Part shown: positions 32,185-41,339 of the stretch, in pieces
How the letters are laid out: each line of letters begins with the position of its first letter
Numbering within the stretch: position 1 is the first letter of the stretch
Assembly: GCF_026967805.1 (NCBI RefSeq)
Contig: NZ_JAPVBG010000003.1
Span: forward strand, 496,001 to 560,000
Length of the DNA stretch: 64,000 nucleotides
Direction: 5' to 3'
Source of the DNA: Blastococcus sp. VKM Ac-2987
GTDB taxonomy: Bacteria > Actinomycetota > Actinomycetes > Mycobacteriales > Geodermatophilaceae
Made by a program: the position numbers and the translations under genes
Notes under the pieces: model-generated
What the model was told of the DNA's origin: nothing
Databases searched by the model: none
The model's input: the letters and a program-made list of their open reading frames with translations, nothing else

Positions 32185-32535
32185 TCAGCGGGCCCCGGTG
32201 AACGAGACCGTCACCCACTCGTCGAGCGCCAGCAGGTGCCAGGCGCGCTCCATGAGGGGCGGGGCGTTCCGCAGCTCGACGCGGATCCCGTGCGCGGTGC
32301 GGCTGCGCGCCCAGCGGGCGATCGCCCGGCAGCCCGCGACGTCGGCGAAGCGGAGCCCGGAGAGGTCGAGGGTGCAGACGCCGCCGTCCACCGGGGAGGC
32401 GGCCAGCACCCGGCCCAGCCGCTCGGCGCCGACCGCGTCGACGTCCCCGCTCAGCGCCACCCGGGGCCCGTCGACGACGGCCTGGAACGCAGGCGGCGGC
32501 GCGGCGGCGTCGTCGAGCTGACCGTGAACGAGCAT
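32185..32535 (-). CDS. STAS-domain protein lacking the phospho-acceptor serine
   Basis: 116 residues. After a 20-residue Ala/Pro start the STAS fold is recognisable: RVALSGDVDAVGAERLGRVL (about 26-45), VCTLDLSGLRFADVAGCRAI (about 55-74) and RVELRNAPPLMERAWHLLALDEW. Anti-sigma antagonists carry DSSG or DSTG at the phosphorylation point; here it reads DVAG, so the usual Ser/Thr is absent. It could be a constitutively active antagonist or a scaffold in an anti-sigma network. It starts 47 bases after pntB on the same strand and may be read through from it. A MEDS/HATPase anti-sigma-type protein is encoded at 53151. Confidence 0.72.
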   Translation of the reverse strand: MLVHGQLDDAAAPPPAFQAVVDGPRVALSGDVDAVGAERLGRVLAASPVDGGVCTLDLSGLRFADVAGCRAIARWARSRTAHGIRVELRNAPPLMERAWHLLALDEWVTVSFTGAR

Positions 32536-32582
32536 GCGCTCACAGTAATGGCGATCGGTCGGGCTGGCCAGGGCGTCGTCCC

Positions 32583-33995
32583 TCACAGGGCCTTGAGGAT
32601 GTCCTCCACGCGCTCCCGCGCATCGCCGAAGAGCATCCGGCTGTTGTCGCGGAAGAACAGCGGGTTCTGGACGCCGGCGTAGCCGGTGTTCATGGAGCGC
32701 TTGAACACCACGACGCGCTCGGCCTCCCAGACCCGCAGCACCGGCATGCCGGCGATCGGGCTCGCCGGGTCCTCGGAGGCGGACGGGTTCACCGTGTCGT
32801 TGGCCCCGATGACCAGGACGACGGAGGTGGAGCGCAGATCGTCGTTGATCTCGTCCATCTCCAGGACGACGTCGTAGGGCACCTTCGCCTCGGCGAGCAG
32901 CACGTTCATGTGGCCCGGCAGCCGCCCGGCGACCGGGTGGATGCCGAAGCGCACCTCGACGCCGCGCTCGGTGAGCTTGCGGGTCAGTTCGGCCACGGCG
33001 CTCTGGGCCTGCGCGACGGCCATGCCGTAGCCCGGCGTGATGACGACGGACGTCGCGTCGCGCAGCAGGTCCGCCGTGTCGTCGGCGGTGATCTCGGTGT
33101 GCTCGCCGTAGTCGACGTCGGAGGAGCCGACGCTGCCCTCGTTGCCGAACCCCCCGGCGATGACCGAGAGGAACGACCGGTTCATCGCCTTGCACATGAT
33201 GTAGGAGAGGTAGGCACCCGAGGCGCCGACCAGCGCACCGGTGATGATCAGCAGGTCGTTGCCGAGCAGGAAGCCCGCCGCGGCCGCGGCCCAGCCCGAG
33301 TAGCTGTTGAGCATCGAGACAACGACGGGCATGTCGCCGCCGCCGATCGATGCGACCAGGTGCCAGCCCAGGGCCAGCGCGATCACGGTGAGCACCGCCA
33401 GCACCGGCAGGTTCGGCTCGACCACGAACACGACGGTCAGCGCCACGAAGGCGGCCAGAGCGCCGAGGTTCAGCCAGTTCTTGCCCGGCAGCATCAACGG
33501 GTTGCTCTTGATCCGGGCCGAGAGCTTCAGGAACGCCACGATCGAGCCGGTGAAGGTCACCGCGCCGATGAAGACGCCGATCGCGACCTCGCCGGAGTGG
33601 ATGCCCAGCAGGTCGGCGGAGACCTCGGTCTGGCCCTCCGGGTCGGCCTCGACCGTCAGGTAGCCGTTCCAGCCGACGAGCACGGCGGCGAGGCCGACGA
33701 AGCTGTGCAGGAGCGCGATGAGCTCGGGCATGCCGGTCATCTCGACCTCGGCCGCGCGCCACAGGCCGATCGCGGCGCCGATGACGACGGCGACGACCAT
33801 CAGGATCGCGCCCGTGCCGGAGAGGCCGTGGTCGATGGCCAGGCCGATCGTGGCGACCAGCGCGATGGCCATGCCGGCGATCCCGTAGGAGTTGCCGGCC
33901 TTGGCGGTCTCGTGCTTCGACAGGCCGGCCAGGCTGAGGATGAACAGCAGGGCGGCGACGATGTAGGCCGCGGACGCAGCACCGGTGGCGGTCAT
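32583..33995 (-). CDS. pntB: NAD(P) transhydrogenase subunit beta
   Basis: 470 residues. The first 265 form about nine membrane helices (domain II). The C-terminal 190 residues are the NADP(H)-binding domain III, with [21 protein letters not shown] (about 311-331), [22 protein letters not shown] (about 347-368), [13 protein letters not shown] (about 397-409) and [14 protein letters not shown] near the end. With PntA it uses the proton gradient to reduce NADP+ with NADH. The ATG overlaps the pntA stop (ATGA). Confidence 0.95.
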   Translation of the reverse strand: MTATGAASAAYIVAALLFILSLAGLSKHETAKAGNSYGIAGMAIALVATIGLAIDHGLSGTGAILMVVAVVIGAAIGLWRAAEVEMTGMPELIALLHSFVGLAAVLVGWNGYLTVEADPEGQTEVSADLLGIHSGEVAIGVFIGAVTFTGSIVAFLKLSARIKSNPLMLPGKNWLNLGALAAFVALTVVFVVEPNLPVLAVLTVIALALGWHLVASIGGGDMPVVVSMLNSYSGWAAAAAGFLLGNDLLIITGALVGASGAYLSYIMCKAMNRSFLSVIAGGFGNEGSVGSSDVDYGEHTEITADDTADLLRDATSVVITPGYGMAVAQAQSAVAELTRKLTERGVEVRFGIHPVAGRLPGHMNVLLAEAKVPYDVVLEMDEINDDLRSTSVVLVIGANDTVNPSASEDPASPIAGMPVLRVWEAERVVVFKRSMNTGYAGVQNPLFFRDNSRMLFGDARERVEDILKAL

Positions 33996-35563
33996 CGGGC
34001 GGCGACCTTCGTGCTCGGGCCGCGCGAGAACATGCCCAGCATGCGGCGGGTGACGGCAAAGCCGCCGAAGACGTTGATGCTGGCCACCAGCGTCGCGAGA
34101 AAGGCGAGTGCGATGACCACGCCGTCGTCGCTGCCCAGTTGCAGCAGGGCGCCGACGACGATGATCCCGGAGATCGCGTTTGTGACGCTCATCAGCGGGG
34201 TGTGCAGCGCGTGGTGCACACCGCTGATGACGTAGAAGCCGACCACCACGGCGAGCGCGAACACGGTGAAGTGCTGCACCAGCTCGTTCGGCGAGAAGGC
34301 CGTCAGCCCGAACAGCAGCGCGGCGGCCAGGCCGACCAGCGCGAACCGCCGCCCGGGCGCCGGCGTCCTCGCGGGCACGCTCGGCGCGCCCGCGGTGGCA
34401 CCGGCCGGGACCGGTGGCGGGGCCGGTGCGGCCGAGACCTGGACCGGCGGTGGCGGCCAGGTCTTCTCGCCCGCGCGCACGACGGTGATCGTCCGCTGCA
34501 CGACGTCGTCGAAGTCGAGGACCAGCCGGCCGTCCTTGCCGGGGGTCAGCAGCTTGAGCAGGTTGACCAGGTTGGTGCCGTAGAGCTGGGAGGCCTGGGC
34601 CGGCAGGCGGGCCGGCAGATCGGTGTAGCCGATGATGGAGACGCCGTTGGGGGTGACCACGACCTCGTCGGCCACCGAGCCGGCGACGTTGCCGCCCTGC
34701 GCGGCGGCCATGTCCACGATCACGCTGCCCGACTTCATCGAGGCGACCATCTCCTCGGTGATCAGCCGGGGCGCGGGGCGGCCGGGGATGAGCGCGGTGG
34801 TGATGATGATGTCGACGTCGCGGGCCTGCTCGGCGTACATCTGGGCCGCCCGCCGGTTGAAGTCCTCACCCATCTCCCGCGCGTAGCCGTCGGAACTCAC
34901 CTGGGTCTCCGCGGCGTCCGGCACCGCCACGTACTCACCGCCGAGCGACCGCACCTGCTCGGCGACCTCCGGCCGCACGTCCGTGGACCGCACGATCGCC
35001 CCCAGGCTCGAGGCCGCACCGATCGCGGCCAGCCCGGCCACGCCCGCGCCGGCGACGAGCACCTTCGCCGGGGGGACCTTCCCCGCCGCGGTCACCTGGC
35101 CGGTGAAGAACCGGCCGAAGACGTTCGCCGCCTCGATCACCGCCCGGTACCCGGCGATGTTGGCCATCGAGGAGAGCACGTCCATCGACTGCGCCCGTGA
35201 GATCCGCGGCACCGCGTCCATGGCCAGGACCGTGATCGGCCGGGCGGCCAGCGACTCCACCAGCTCCGGGTTCAGCGCGGGGGAGAGCAGGCTGATCAGC
35301 GTCGCGCCATCGGCCAGCCGGCCGATCTCCGCCGGCGCCGGGGCGTTGACCCGCAGCACCACCTCGGCGCCCCACGCCTCCTCGGCCGTGCCGGCGCGCG
35401 CTCCCGCCGCGGCGTAGGCGTCGTCGGGGAAGCTGCTGGCCGCGCCGGCGCCGGTCTCGACCACGACGTCGTAGCCCAGCGCTATCAGCTGCGTCACCGT
35501 CGCCGGTGTCGCGGCGACCCGCGTCTCGCGTGGCCGCGTCTCGCGCGGCACTCCGATCTGCAT
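33992..35563 (-). CDS. pntA: NAD(P) transhydrogenase subunit alpha (fused AA+AB form)
   Basis: 523 residues from the ATG at 35563, with GGAG eight bases upstream; the frame running on to 35884 is shadow. Domain I (about 1-375) begins [17 protein letters not shown] and has [26 protein letters not shown] NAD loop near 168-189. After a Pro/Ala linker (about 380-420) come four helices ([17 protein letters not shown] through [11 protein letters not shown]), so the soluble and membrane parts that some bacteria split into PntAA and PntAB are fused here as in E. coli. Forms the proton-pumping complex with PntB. Confidence 0.94.
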   Translation of the reverse strand: MQIGVPRETRPRETRVAATPATVTQLIALGYDVVVETGAGAASSFPDDAYAAAGARAGTAEEAWGAEVVLRVNAPAPAEIGRLADGATLISLLSPALNPELVESLAARPITVLAMDAVPRISRAQSMDVLSSMANIAGYRAVIEAANVFGRFFTGQVTAAGKVPPAKVLVAGAGVAGLAAIGAASSLGAIVRSTDVRPEVAEQVRSLGGEYVAVPDAAETQVSSDGYAREMGEDFNRRAAQMYAEQARDVDIIITTALIPGRPAPRLITEEMVASMKSGSVIVDMAAAQGGNVAGSVADEVVVTPNGVSIIGYTDLPARLPAQASQLYGTNLVNLLKLLTPGKDGRLVLDFDDVVQRTITVVRAGEKTWPPPPVQVSAAPAPPPVPAGATAGAPSVPARTPAPGRRFALVGLAAALLFGLTAFSPNELVQHFTVFALAVVVGFYVISGVHHALHTPLMSVTNAISGIIVVGALLQLGSDDGVVIALAFLATLVASINVFGGFAVTRRMLGMFSRGPSTKVAAR

Positions 35564-35870
35564 CGTGGCGCTCCATTCCTCGGTGGGCAGGCCTCGTCGC
35601 CTGTCCGCCAGTGGCGGGGTCGTTCGCGGTGCTCGGTGGACTCGGAGGGATCTTGCCTGCTGACGCACGGTCGCGGGACGTCGCCCCGGCGATGTGAGGC
35701 ACAGCACGTGCGCCGAACGGGCGGGGGACACGGGTGACGGCCCGGTGCCGGAGACCCTCCCCCCAACGGGGTGCGGGGCCGCCGCCCGGTTGCAGAGAGC
35801 ACCGCCTCCCGGCCGAAGGACATCGTGGCGGGCCCGGATCTCGGCGCCTGCTCGAACCGAGGGGAGGACC
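35564..35870. other. Divergent intergenic region, pntA / GGDEF-EAL gene
   Basis: 307 bases that should hold two promoters. I find no TA dinucleotide in it, so no TAnnnT -10 can be proposed for either gene. CAAGAT-like and TTGCAG-like hexamers are the best weak candidates. The only clear element is GGGGAGG just before the GTG at 35871. No gene, long repeat or hairpin stands out. Confidence 0.4.
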
Positions 35871-37946
35871 GTGTCCGTCATCATCGCCGACGCCGACGAC
35901 GACCGGGTCCCACCGGAGATCGTCGCCTCGGTCTTCTACAGCGCCACGGTCAACGACAACCTCGCGCTGGTGGTCGCCGAGACGGTGGCCGGCCGGCTTC
36001 GCCTGAACTGGGGCAACGCGGGAGCCGTGGACCTGCTGGGCTACGGCCTGGACGACCTGCGCGCCCTGCCCCTCGAACACCTCTTCCCGAGCCTCCGCGG
36101 CGGGGAGCTGAAGCTGCTGCTGCGCCGCGAGCGGACGGCCCGGATGACGCTTCCGGTGCGCACGGCCAGCGGCGCCACCGTCGAGGCGCTGGTCACGACG
36201 ACGCCGTCGCCCGGCGGCCGGATGTGGACGATCCGCATCCTGTCGACGACCAACGAGCAGGAGCGTGCCCTGCGGGCCACCGCGGACGCGCACGAACGCC
36301 GCTTCTCCACCCTCACCGAGCGCTCCCCGGTGCCGACGCTGCTCTCCGAGCAGGGCATGCGGCTGGCGCACGTCAACGACGCCTTCTGCACCCTCGTCGG
36401 GCGCCGGGCCGAGCAGCTGCTCGGCACCGGTTGGATCGGGACGGTGCACGAGGACGACCTGGACGCCGTCATCGAGCAGGTGTCGGCCGCGCTTGGCGGC
36501 GAGGAGGTCGAGACCCAGGCCCGCCTGCTCCGCGACGACGGCACGGTGCGCACCACGATCATCCGGTTCGCCCACCTGTTCACCCCCGGCGTGGGAGCCG
36601 GCTTCGTCGGCACGATCGAGGACATCACCGACCGGCTGGCCTTCGAGGCGCAGCTGGCCCACCAGGCCAACCACGACCCGCTCACCGGGCTGCCCAACCG
36701 GACGCTGCTGGCCGAGTACGTCGCCGGGCGGTTCACCCCCGGCGACGGCGCCCTCGCCTGCCTGTTCCTGGACCTGGACGACTTCAAGGTCGTCAACGAC
36801 TCGCTGGGGCACACCTCCGGCGACGAGCTGCTCACCGAGGTGGCCGGCCGGTTGCGGTCGGCCGTGCGCCCGGGGGACCTCGTCGCCCGGTTCGGCGGCG
36901 ACGAGTTCGTCGTGGTCTGCGAGGACGTCGACCAGGCCGCGGCGGTGGCGCTCGCGGAGCGGATCTGCGCCGAGCTGGCGCAGCCGGTGCGGCTCGGTGG
37001 GGTGGACGTGCGCCCCCACGCGAGCGTCGGCGTCACCGTGCAGACCGCGGAGCACGCCAGCGCCGAGGAGCTGATCCGCGACTGCGACATCGCGATGTAC
37101 CAGGCCAAGGCCGGCGGCAAGGGGCGGATCACGGTCCTGGACCAGCGGGCCCGCGAGGACGCCCGCGACAAGCTGCGCCTGGTGGCCGACCTGCGGGGCG
37201 CCGTCGAGCGGCGGGGCATCACGCTGCTCTACCAGCCGATCTTCAGCACCAGGACCGGCCGGCCGGTCGCCGTGGAGTCGCTGGCCCGCTGGATGCACCC
37301 CGAGCGGGGCGTCATCAGCCCCGCGGTCTTCATCCCCCTGGCCGAGGAGAGCGGGCTCATCGCCGGCCTCGGGCTGCTGGTGCTCGACGAGACCTGCCGC
37401 CAGCTGGCCGAGTGGATGTCCCGGATGGGATCGGCCGCGCCGCCGCGGGCCAACGTCAACGTCTCGGCGCTGCAGCTCGACGCCAACCTGCCCCCGCAGG
37501 TCGCCGACGCCCTCGCCCGGCACGGGCTGGACGCGTCGCGGATCTCCATCGAGATCACCGAGTCCGCGCTCATGAAGGACCCCGAGTCGGCCCGGGAGGT
37601 CCTGCACCAGCTGCGCGACCTCGGCGTCGAGCTCGCCATCGACGACTTCGGCACCGGCTACTCCTCGCTGGCCTACCTGCGGCACCTGCCGGTGAACTGC
37701 CTGAAGGTGGACCGGTCGTTCGTCGCGGAGCTGGCGCACGGCCACGCCGAGATCGCCTCCGCCGTCATCGCGCTGGCCCGCAGCCTGGACCTGAGCACCG
37801 TCGCCGAGGGCGTCGAGACCCCCGAGCAGGCCGCCGAGCTCGTCCGGCTGGGGGCCACCTACCTGCAGGGCTTCGGCCTGAGCGAACCCATGACCGGGGA
37901 GCAGACCGCTGCCTGGTTCGCCTCCTCCGGAGAGCGCACCCGATGA
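35871..37946 (+). CDS. PAS-GGDEF-EAL cyclic-di-GMP enzyme
   Basis: 691 residues from the GTG at 35871 (ribosome site GGGGAGG). A degenerate PAS-like region lies at about 10-130 and a clear PAS at about 142-260. The GGDEF domain spans about 262-425, with intact RFGGDEF near 340 and an I-site RPGD five residues upstream. The EAL domain spans about 437-688. In it the signature reads ESLARW in place of EALxRW, but the other catalytic segments are kept: [35 protein letters not shown] and EGVET. Both synthesis and breakdown of c-di-GMP therefore remain possible. There is no membrane segment, so it is a cytoplasmic sensor. It overlaps the HDOD gene by four bases (ATGA). Confidence 0.9.
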   Translation: MSVIIADADDDRVPPEIVASVFYSATVNDNLALVVAETVAGRLRLNWGNAGAVDLLGYGLDDLRALPLEHLFPSLRGGELKLLLRRERTARMTLPVRTASGATVEALVTTTPSPGGRMWTIRILSTTNEQERALRATADAHERRFSTLTERSPVPTLLSEQGMRLAHVNDAFCTLVGRRAEQLLGTGWIGTVHEDDLDAVIEQVSAALGGEEVETQARLLRDDGTVRTTIIRFAHLFTPGVGAGFVGTIEDITDRLAFEAQLAHQANHDPLTGLPNRTLLAEYVAGRFTPGDGALACLFLDLDDFKVVNDSLGHTSGDELLTEVAGRLRSAVRPGDLVARFGGDEFVVVCEDVDQAAAVALAERICAELAQPVRLGGVDVRPHASVGVTVQTAEHASAEELIRDCDIAMYQAKAGGKGRITVLDQRAREDARDKLRLVADLRGAVERRGITLLYQPIFSTRTGRPVAVESLARWMHPERGVISPAVFIPLAEESGLIAGLGLLVLDETCRQLAEWMSRMGSAAPPRANVNVSALQLDANLPPQVADALARHGLDASRISIEITESALMKDPESAREVLHQLRDLGVELAIDDFGTGYSSLAYLRHLPVNCLKVDRSFVAELAHGHAEIASAVIALARSLDLSTVAEGVETPEQAAELVRLGATYLQGFGLSEPMTGEQTAAWFASSGERTR

Positions 37947-38773
37947 CCGTGACCCCGCTGCCGGCCCGCGAAGGACCGGTCTTCGACCTCGAGAGGGTGC
38001 TGGCGAGCATCGACACGATGGCCGCCCAGCGCCCGGTCGCGGCGCAGATCGTCTCGGTGGCCAACTCCGACGACACCAGCGCCAAGGCGCTGTCGCGGAT
38101 CCTCGCCTCCGACGTCGCCCTGGCCGGCCGGGTCATGAAGCTGGCCAACTCCGCCTACTTCGGCATGCGCGGCCGGGTCACCTCGCTGCAGTTCGCCGTC
38201 ACCGTCGTCGGCTTCACCACCGTGCGCACGATGGCGACCGTCGCCCTGACCGAGCTCGACGACGAGTCGCGGCTGCCGGAGAACTTCTGGGACATGACGA
38301 CCAGCCTGGCGCTGGCCTCCGCCACGCTGGCCCCCCGCTTCGGCGAGCGGCCGCAGGACGCGCTCTGCGTCGGGTTGCTGGCCCAGCTGGGCGCGGCGCT
38401 GCTGCACCACGACGACCCGGAGGGCTACGGCGAGCTGGTCGCCGAGCACCGGGACGCCACCGCCCGGCGCTCCGCCGAGCTGCGTCGCTACGGCCTCAAC
38501 AGCGTGCGGCTGACCGCGGTGGCGCTGGAGCAGTGGGGCTTCCCGCACACGATGACCGGCCGGCTCGACCAGATCGACGACCTCACCTCGCTCGAAGGGG
38601 GCCTGCTGCGCGGGGCCTTCGAGGTCGCCGCCCGGCTGACCGTCGCGGACCACGACCCGGTGCCGATCGTGCGGCTCACCTGCGGCCGGCTGCGCGAGGA
38701 CGACCTGGTGCCGGTGCTGGACGCGGTGCGGGCCGACGCCGACGAGCTGCGCCGGGCGATGCTGGGCGACTGA
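37943..38773 (+). CDS. HDOD-domain protein coupled to the c-di-GMP enzyme
   Basis: 276 residues. An HDOD domain occupies about 18-215: AQIVSVANSDDTSAKALSRILASDVALAGRVMKLANSAYFG (split over about 38-78) and SLQFAVTVVGFTTVRTMA follow the family pattern, and the metal-ligand His/Asp of true HD enzymes are missing as expected. HDOD proteins are non-enzymatic signalling partners, often in chemotaxis, motility or c-di-GMP circuits. Translational coupling with the GGDEF-EAL gene suggests a direct partnership (inference). Followed by a bidirectional hairpin at 38788. Confidence 0.85.
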   Translation: MTVTPLPAREGPVFDLERVLASIDTMAAQRPVAAQIVSVANSDDTSAKALSRILASDVALAGRVMKLANSAYFGMRGRVTSLQFAVTVVGFTTVRTMATVALTELDDESRLPENFWDMTTSLALASATLAPRFGERPQDALCVGLLAQLGAALLHHDDPEGYGELVAEHRDATARRSAELRRYGLNSVRLTAVALEQWGFPHTMTGRLDQIDDLTSLEGGLLRGAFEVAARLTVADHDPVPIVRLTCGRLREDDLVPVLDAVRADADELRRAMLGD

Positions 38774-38787
38774 CCGCGGAACGCAGC

Positions 38788-38823
38788 GGAGCCCCGCCCC
38801 CCTGTGGAGGGGGACGGGGCTCC
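38788..38823. terminator. Bidirectional hairpin between HDOD and acyl-CoA dehydrogenase genes
   Basis: Bases 38788-38802 pair with 38809-38823 (fifteen pairs, one C-A mismatch) around a TGTGGA loop. It sits 15 bases after the HDOD stop and 20 bases before the stop of the convergent dehydrogenase gene. Confidence 0.65.
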
Positions 38824-38842
38824 GTCGTGCGTGGTGCCGCGG

Positions 38843-39994
38843 TCAGCCCGCGTAGGGGGCACCCAGCGGGTCGACGGTCGGCCGGTCGCCCACGGTGCGG
38901 GCGAGCCGGGCCGCGGCGAAGTCGCCGTCGCCCAGCAGGTGGTCGATCGCGGTGAGCCGGCTGACGTAGTGCCCCACGGAGTACTCCGCGGTCACGCCGA
39001 TGCCACCGTGCAGCTGGATGGCCTCCTTGCCGACGTGCCGGCCGGCGCGGCTGGTCTGCAGCCGGGTCCGGTCGGCGGCGGAGAGGACGTCGCCGCCGGC
39101 GTCCTGCACCATCGACGCCCACAGCGCGGTGCTGCGGGCCAGCTCCAGGGACACGTACATGTCCGCGGCGCGGAAGGTGAGCGCCTGGAACTTGTTGAGG
39201 GTGACCCCGAACTGCTTGCGGGTCTTCAGGTACTCGGCGGTGGTCCGCAGTGCGGTGTCTATCGCGCCGATCGCCTCGTGGCTGTAGGCGATGCGCGCCT
39301 CGGCCAGCGCGCGTTCGACGGCCGCCGTCTGGTCGCCGCCGGTGCCGAGGAGGGTCGCCGGGGTGCCGTCGAAGCGGACGTTGGCCGCGCGGGTGCCGTC
39401 GTGCGTGCGGTAGCCGGTGCGGGTCAGCCCCGCCGCGTCGCCCTGGACGACGAACAGCCCGGTGCCGCCGCTGTCGACGACGGCCGAGACCACCAGGACG
39501 TCGGCGCGGGCGCCCGTGGGCACCGGCTCCTTGACACCGGTCAGGGTCCAGCCGTCGCCGGTCTGCGTGGCGGTGACCGCCGACGCCGACGCGCTCCACC
39601 GGGTGCCGATCTCGGCGTGCGCGAACGCGGGCACGCTGGTGCCCTCGGCGATCGCGGCCAGCAGCTGCGCCTTCTGCTCGTCGGTGCCGACGGCGGCGAT
39701 CAGCCCACCGGCCAGCACGACCGCCTCGATGAACGGCTCGGGGGCGATGACCCGGCCGATCTCCTCGGCGACGATCGCCACCTCGATCGGTCCGGCGCCC
39801 ATGCCGCCGTGCTCCTCGGCGAAGGGCAGGCCCAGCAGGCCCATCTCGGCCAGCCGGGACCAGGTCTTCTCGTCGAAGCCCGGCTCGTTCGCGGCGGCCT
39901 TGCGGCGCGCCTCGCTGTCGGAGTAGGCGCGCTCCAGCAGGCCGCGGACGGCCTCCCGGAGGTCGTTCTGCTCGCTGTCGAAGGTGAAGTCCAC
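38843..39994 (-). CDS. Acyl-CoA dehydrogenase, second subunit of a paired type
   Basis: 383 residues from a GTG at 39994. The acyl-CoA dehydrogenase fold is visible: an N-terminal helical domain with LGLPFAEEHGGMGAGPIEVAIV (about 54-75), a middle beta domain, and a C-terminal helical domain with RKQFGVTLNKFQALTFRAADMY (about 259-280) and KEAIQLHGGIGVTAEY (about 325-340). The usual C-terminal YEGTxxxxR catalytic segment is absent; the protein ends shortly after IDHLLGDGD. This fits the smaller subunit of the alpha2beta2 dehydrogenases known from mycobacterial steroid and dicarboxylate degradation. It starts six bases after the stop of its partner gene. The acyl substrate is not known. Confidence 0.83.
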   Translation of the reverse strand: MDFTFDSEQNDLREAVRGLLERAYSDSEARRKAAANEPGFDEKTWSRLAEMGLLGLPFAEEHGGMGAGPIEVAIVAEEIGRVIAPEPFIEAVVLAGGLIAAVGTDEQKAQLLAAIAEGTSVPAFAHAEIGTRWSASASAVTATQTGDGWTLTGVKEPVPTGARADVLVVSAVVDSGGTGLFVVQGDAAGLTRTGYRTHDGTRAANVRFDGTPATLLGTGGDQTAAVERALAEARIAYSHEAIGAIDTALRTTAEYLKTRKQFGVTLNKFQALTFRAADMYVSLELARSTALWASMVQDAGGDVLSAADRTRLQTSRAGRHVGKEAIQLHGGIGVTAEYSVGHYVSRLTAIDHLLGDGDFAAARLARTVGDRPTVDPLGAPYAG

Positions 39995-40000
39995 GTCAGA

Positions 40001-41176
40001 TCACAGCCCCAGGATCGTGCCGGCGATGATGGTGCGCTGAACTTCGTTGGAGCCTCCGTAGATGGAGACCTTCCGGTAGTTCAGGTAGTGCGGCGTCGCG
40101 ACGCGCGCCCAGTCGGGCACGTCGGAGCCCTCCTCCGCGAAGGACGCGACCGAGAGCGGGCCGGCGATGTCGACCAGCAGCTCGGTGGCGGCCTGCTGCA
40201 GCTCCGAGCCCTTGAGCTTGAGGACCGAGGACGCGGGGTGCGGCTTGCCGTCGGCGGAGTTGGCGACCACGCGCAGGGCGGTCAGCTCCAGCGCGACCAG
40301 CTCGTTCTCCACCTCGGCGATGCGGGTCGCCATGAACGGGTCCTCGAGCAGCGGGCGCCCGTCGACGGTGATCTCGCGGGCGTAGTCCTTGGCCTGGGCC
40401 AGCATCTTCTTGGTGGCGCCGACGCGGGCGATGCCGACGCGCTCGTTGCCGAGCAGGAACTTCGCGTAGTCCCAGCCGCGGTTCTCCTCGCCGATCAGGT
40501 TCTCGGCGGGGACGCGGACGTCCTCGAAGAAGACCTCGTTGACCTCGAACCCGCCGTCGATGAGCTCGATGGGGCGCAGCGTGACGCCGGGGGTGTCCAT
40601 CGGGAAGACCAGCATCGAGATGCCGCGCTGCTTCTTCTCCGCGGTCGGGTCGGTGCGGACCAGGCAGAAGATCCAGTCGGCGTGCTGACCGAGGGTGGTC
40701 CAGGTCTTCTGGCCGTTGACCACCCAGTCGTCGCCGTCGCGCACGGCGGTGGTGCGCAGCGAGGCGAGGTCGGAGCCGGCGTCGGGCTCGGAGAAGCCCT
40801 GGCACCACCAGATGTCCAGGTTCGCCGTCTTGGCCAGGAAGCGCTCCTTCTGCTCCTGGTTGCCGAAGGCCGCGAGCACCGGGCCGATCATGCTGGTGTT
40901 GAACGCCAGCGGCTCGGGGACGCTGGCCAGCTGCATCTCCTCGCGCCAGATGTGGCGCTGCAGCGGCGTCCAGTCCCGGCCGCCCCACTCCACCGGCCAG
41001 TGCGGCACGGCGAGGCCGGCGGCGTTGAGCGCGCGCTGGGCCTCGACGTACTCCTCCTTGGACACGTGCCGGTGGGCCGCGACCTTGTCGCGGATCTCCT
41101 GCGGCACCTGGGTGGTGAAGAAGGTCCGCATCTCCTCCCGGAAGGCCTCGAGCTCCGGGGACAGCTGCAACCGCAT
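40001..41176 (-). CDS. Acyl-CoA dehydrogenase, first subunit of a paired type
   Basis: 391 residues from the ATG at 41176. Family landmarks: WPVEWGGRDWTPLQRHIWREEM (about 60-81), WWCQGFSEPDAGSDLASLRT (about 122-141, flavin/acyl site), VNGQKTWTT (about 152-160) and VSIYGGSNEVQRTIIAGTIL near the end. The catalytic Glu found in simple acyl-CoA dehydrogenases (YEGT) is replaced by Gly (YGGS), as in the larger subunit of alpha2beta2 types such as PimC or FadE26-like proteins. It probably works only with the protein at 38843. Candidate substrates are dicarboxylyl- or branched acyl-CoAs, by family analogy only. Confidence 0.85.
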   Translation of the reverse strand: MRLQLSPELEAFREEMRTFFTTQVPQEIRDKVAAHRHVSKEEYVEAQRALNAAGLAVPHWPVEWGGRDWTPLQRHIWREEMQLASVPEPLAFNTSMIGPVLAAFGNQEQKERFLAKTANLDIWWCQGFSEPDAGSDLASLRTTAVRDGDDWVVNGQKTWTTLGQHADWIFCLVRTDPTAEKKQRGISMLVFPMDTPGVTLRPIELIDGGFEVNEVFFEDVRVPAENLIGEENRGWDYAKFLLGNERVGIARVGATKKMLAQAKDYAREITVDGRPLLEDPFMATRIAEVENELVALELTALRVVANSADGKPHPASSVLKLKGSELQQAATELLVDIAGPLSVASFAEEGSDVPDWARVATPHYLNYRKVSIYGGSNEVQRTIIAGTILGL

Positions 41177-41289
41177 CGATCCTCATTCCTGACGGCGGCA
41201 GCGCCGTCTCGACGTAGTACCCCCGACGATCCCACATGAGCTACCGGCCGGTAGATGCGGCACCCGGGGGCGGCGTGCCGCCCACGCGA

Positions 41290-41324
41290 ACGGGCCCCGG
41301 GCAGCAGTGCTGCCCGGGGCCCGT
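41290..41324 (-). terminator. Long GC-rich hairpin after the carboxylesterase gene
   Basis: Bases 41290-41306 are the exact complement of 41308-41324 (17 pairs, GGGCCCC core). It lies 15 bases beyond the carboxylesterase stop and upstream of the acyl-CoA dehydrogenase start, so it separates the two transcription units. Confidence 0.65.
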
Positions 41325-41339
41325 CCCAGGACCGGTCGC

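Noticed and set aside
34935-37745. Minus-strand frame of 936 codons across pntA and the GGDEF-EAL gene.
   Set aside because: Shadow frame; PntA is read from the neighbouring frame and the c-di-GMP protein from the plus strand with full motifs.
36000-37946. Reading the EAL domain as catalytically dead because of ESL.
   Set aside because: The catalytic Glu of the signature is retained and the other conserved acidic and basic segments are present, so inactivity cannot be claimed from this change.
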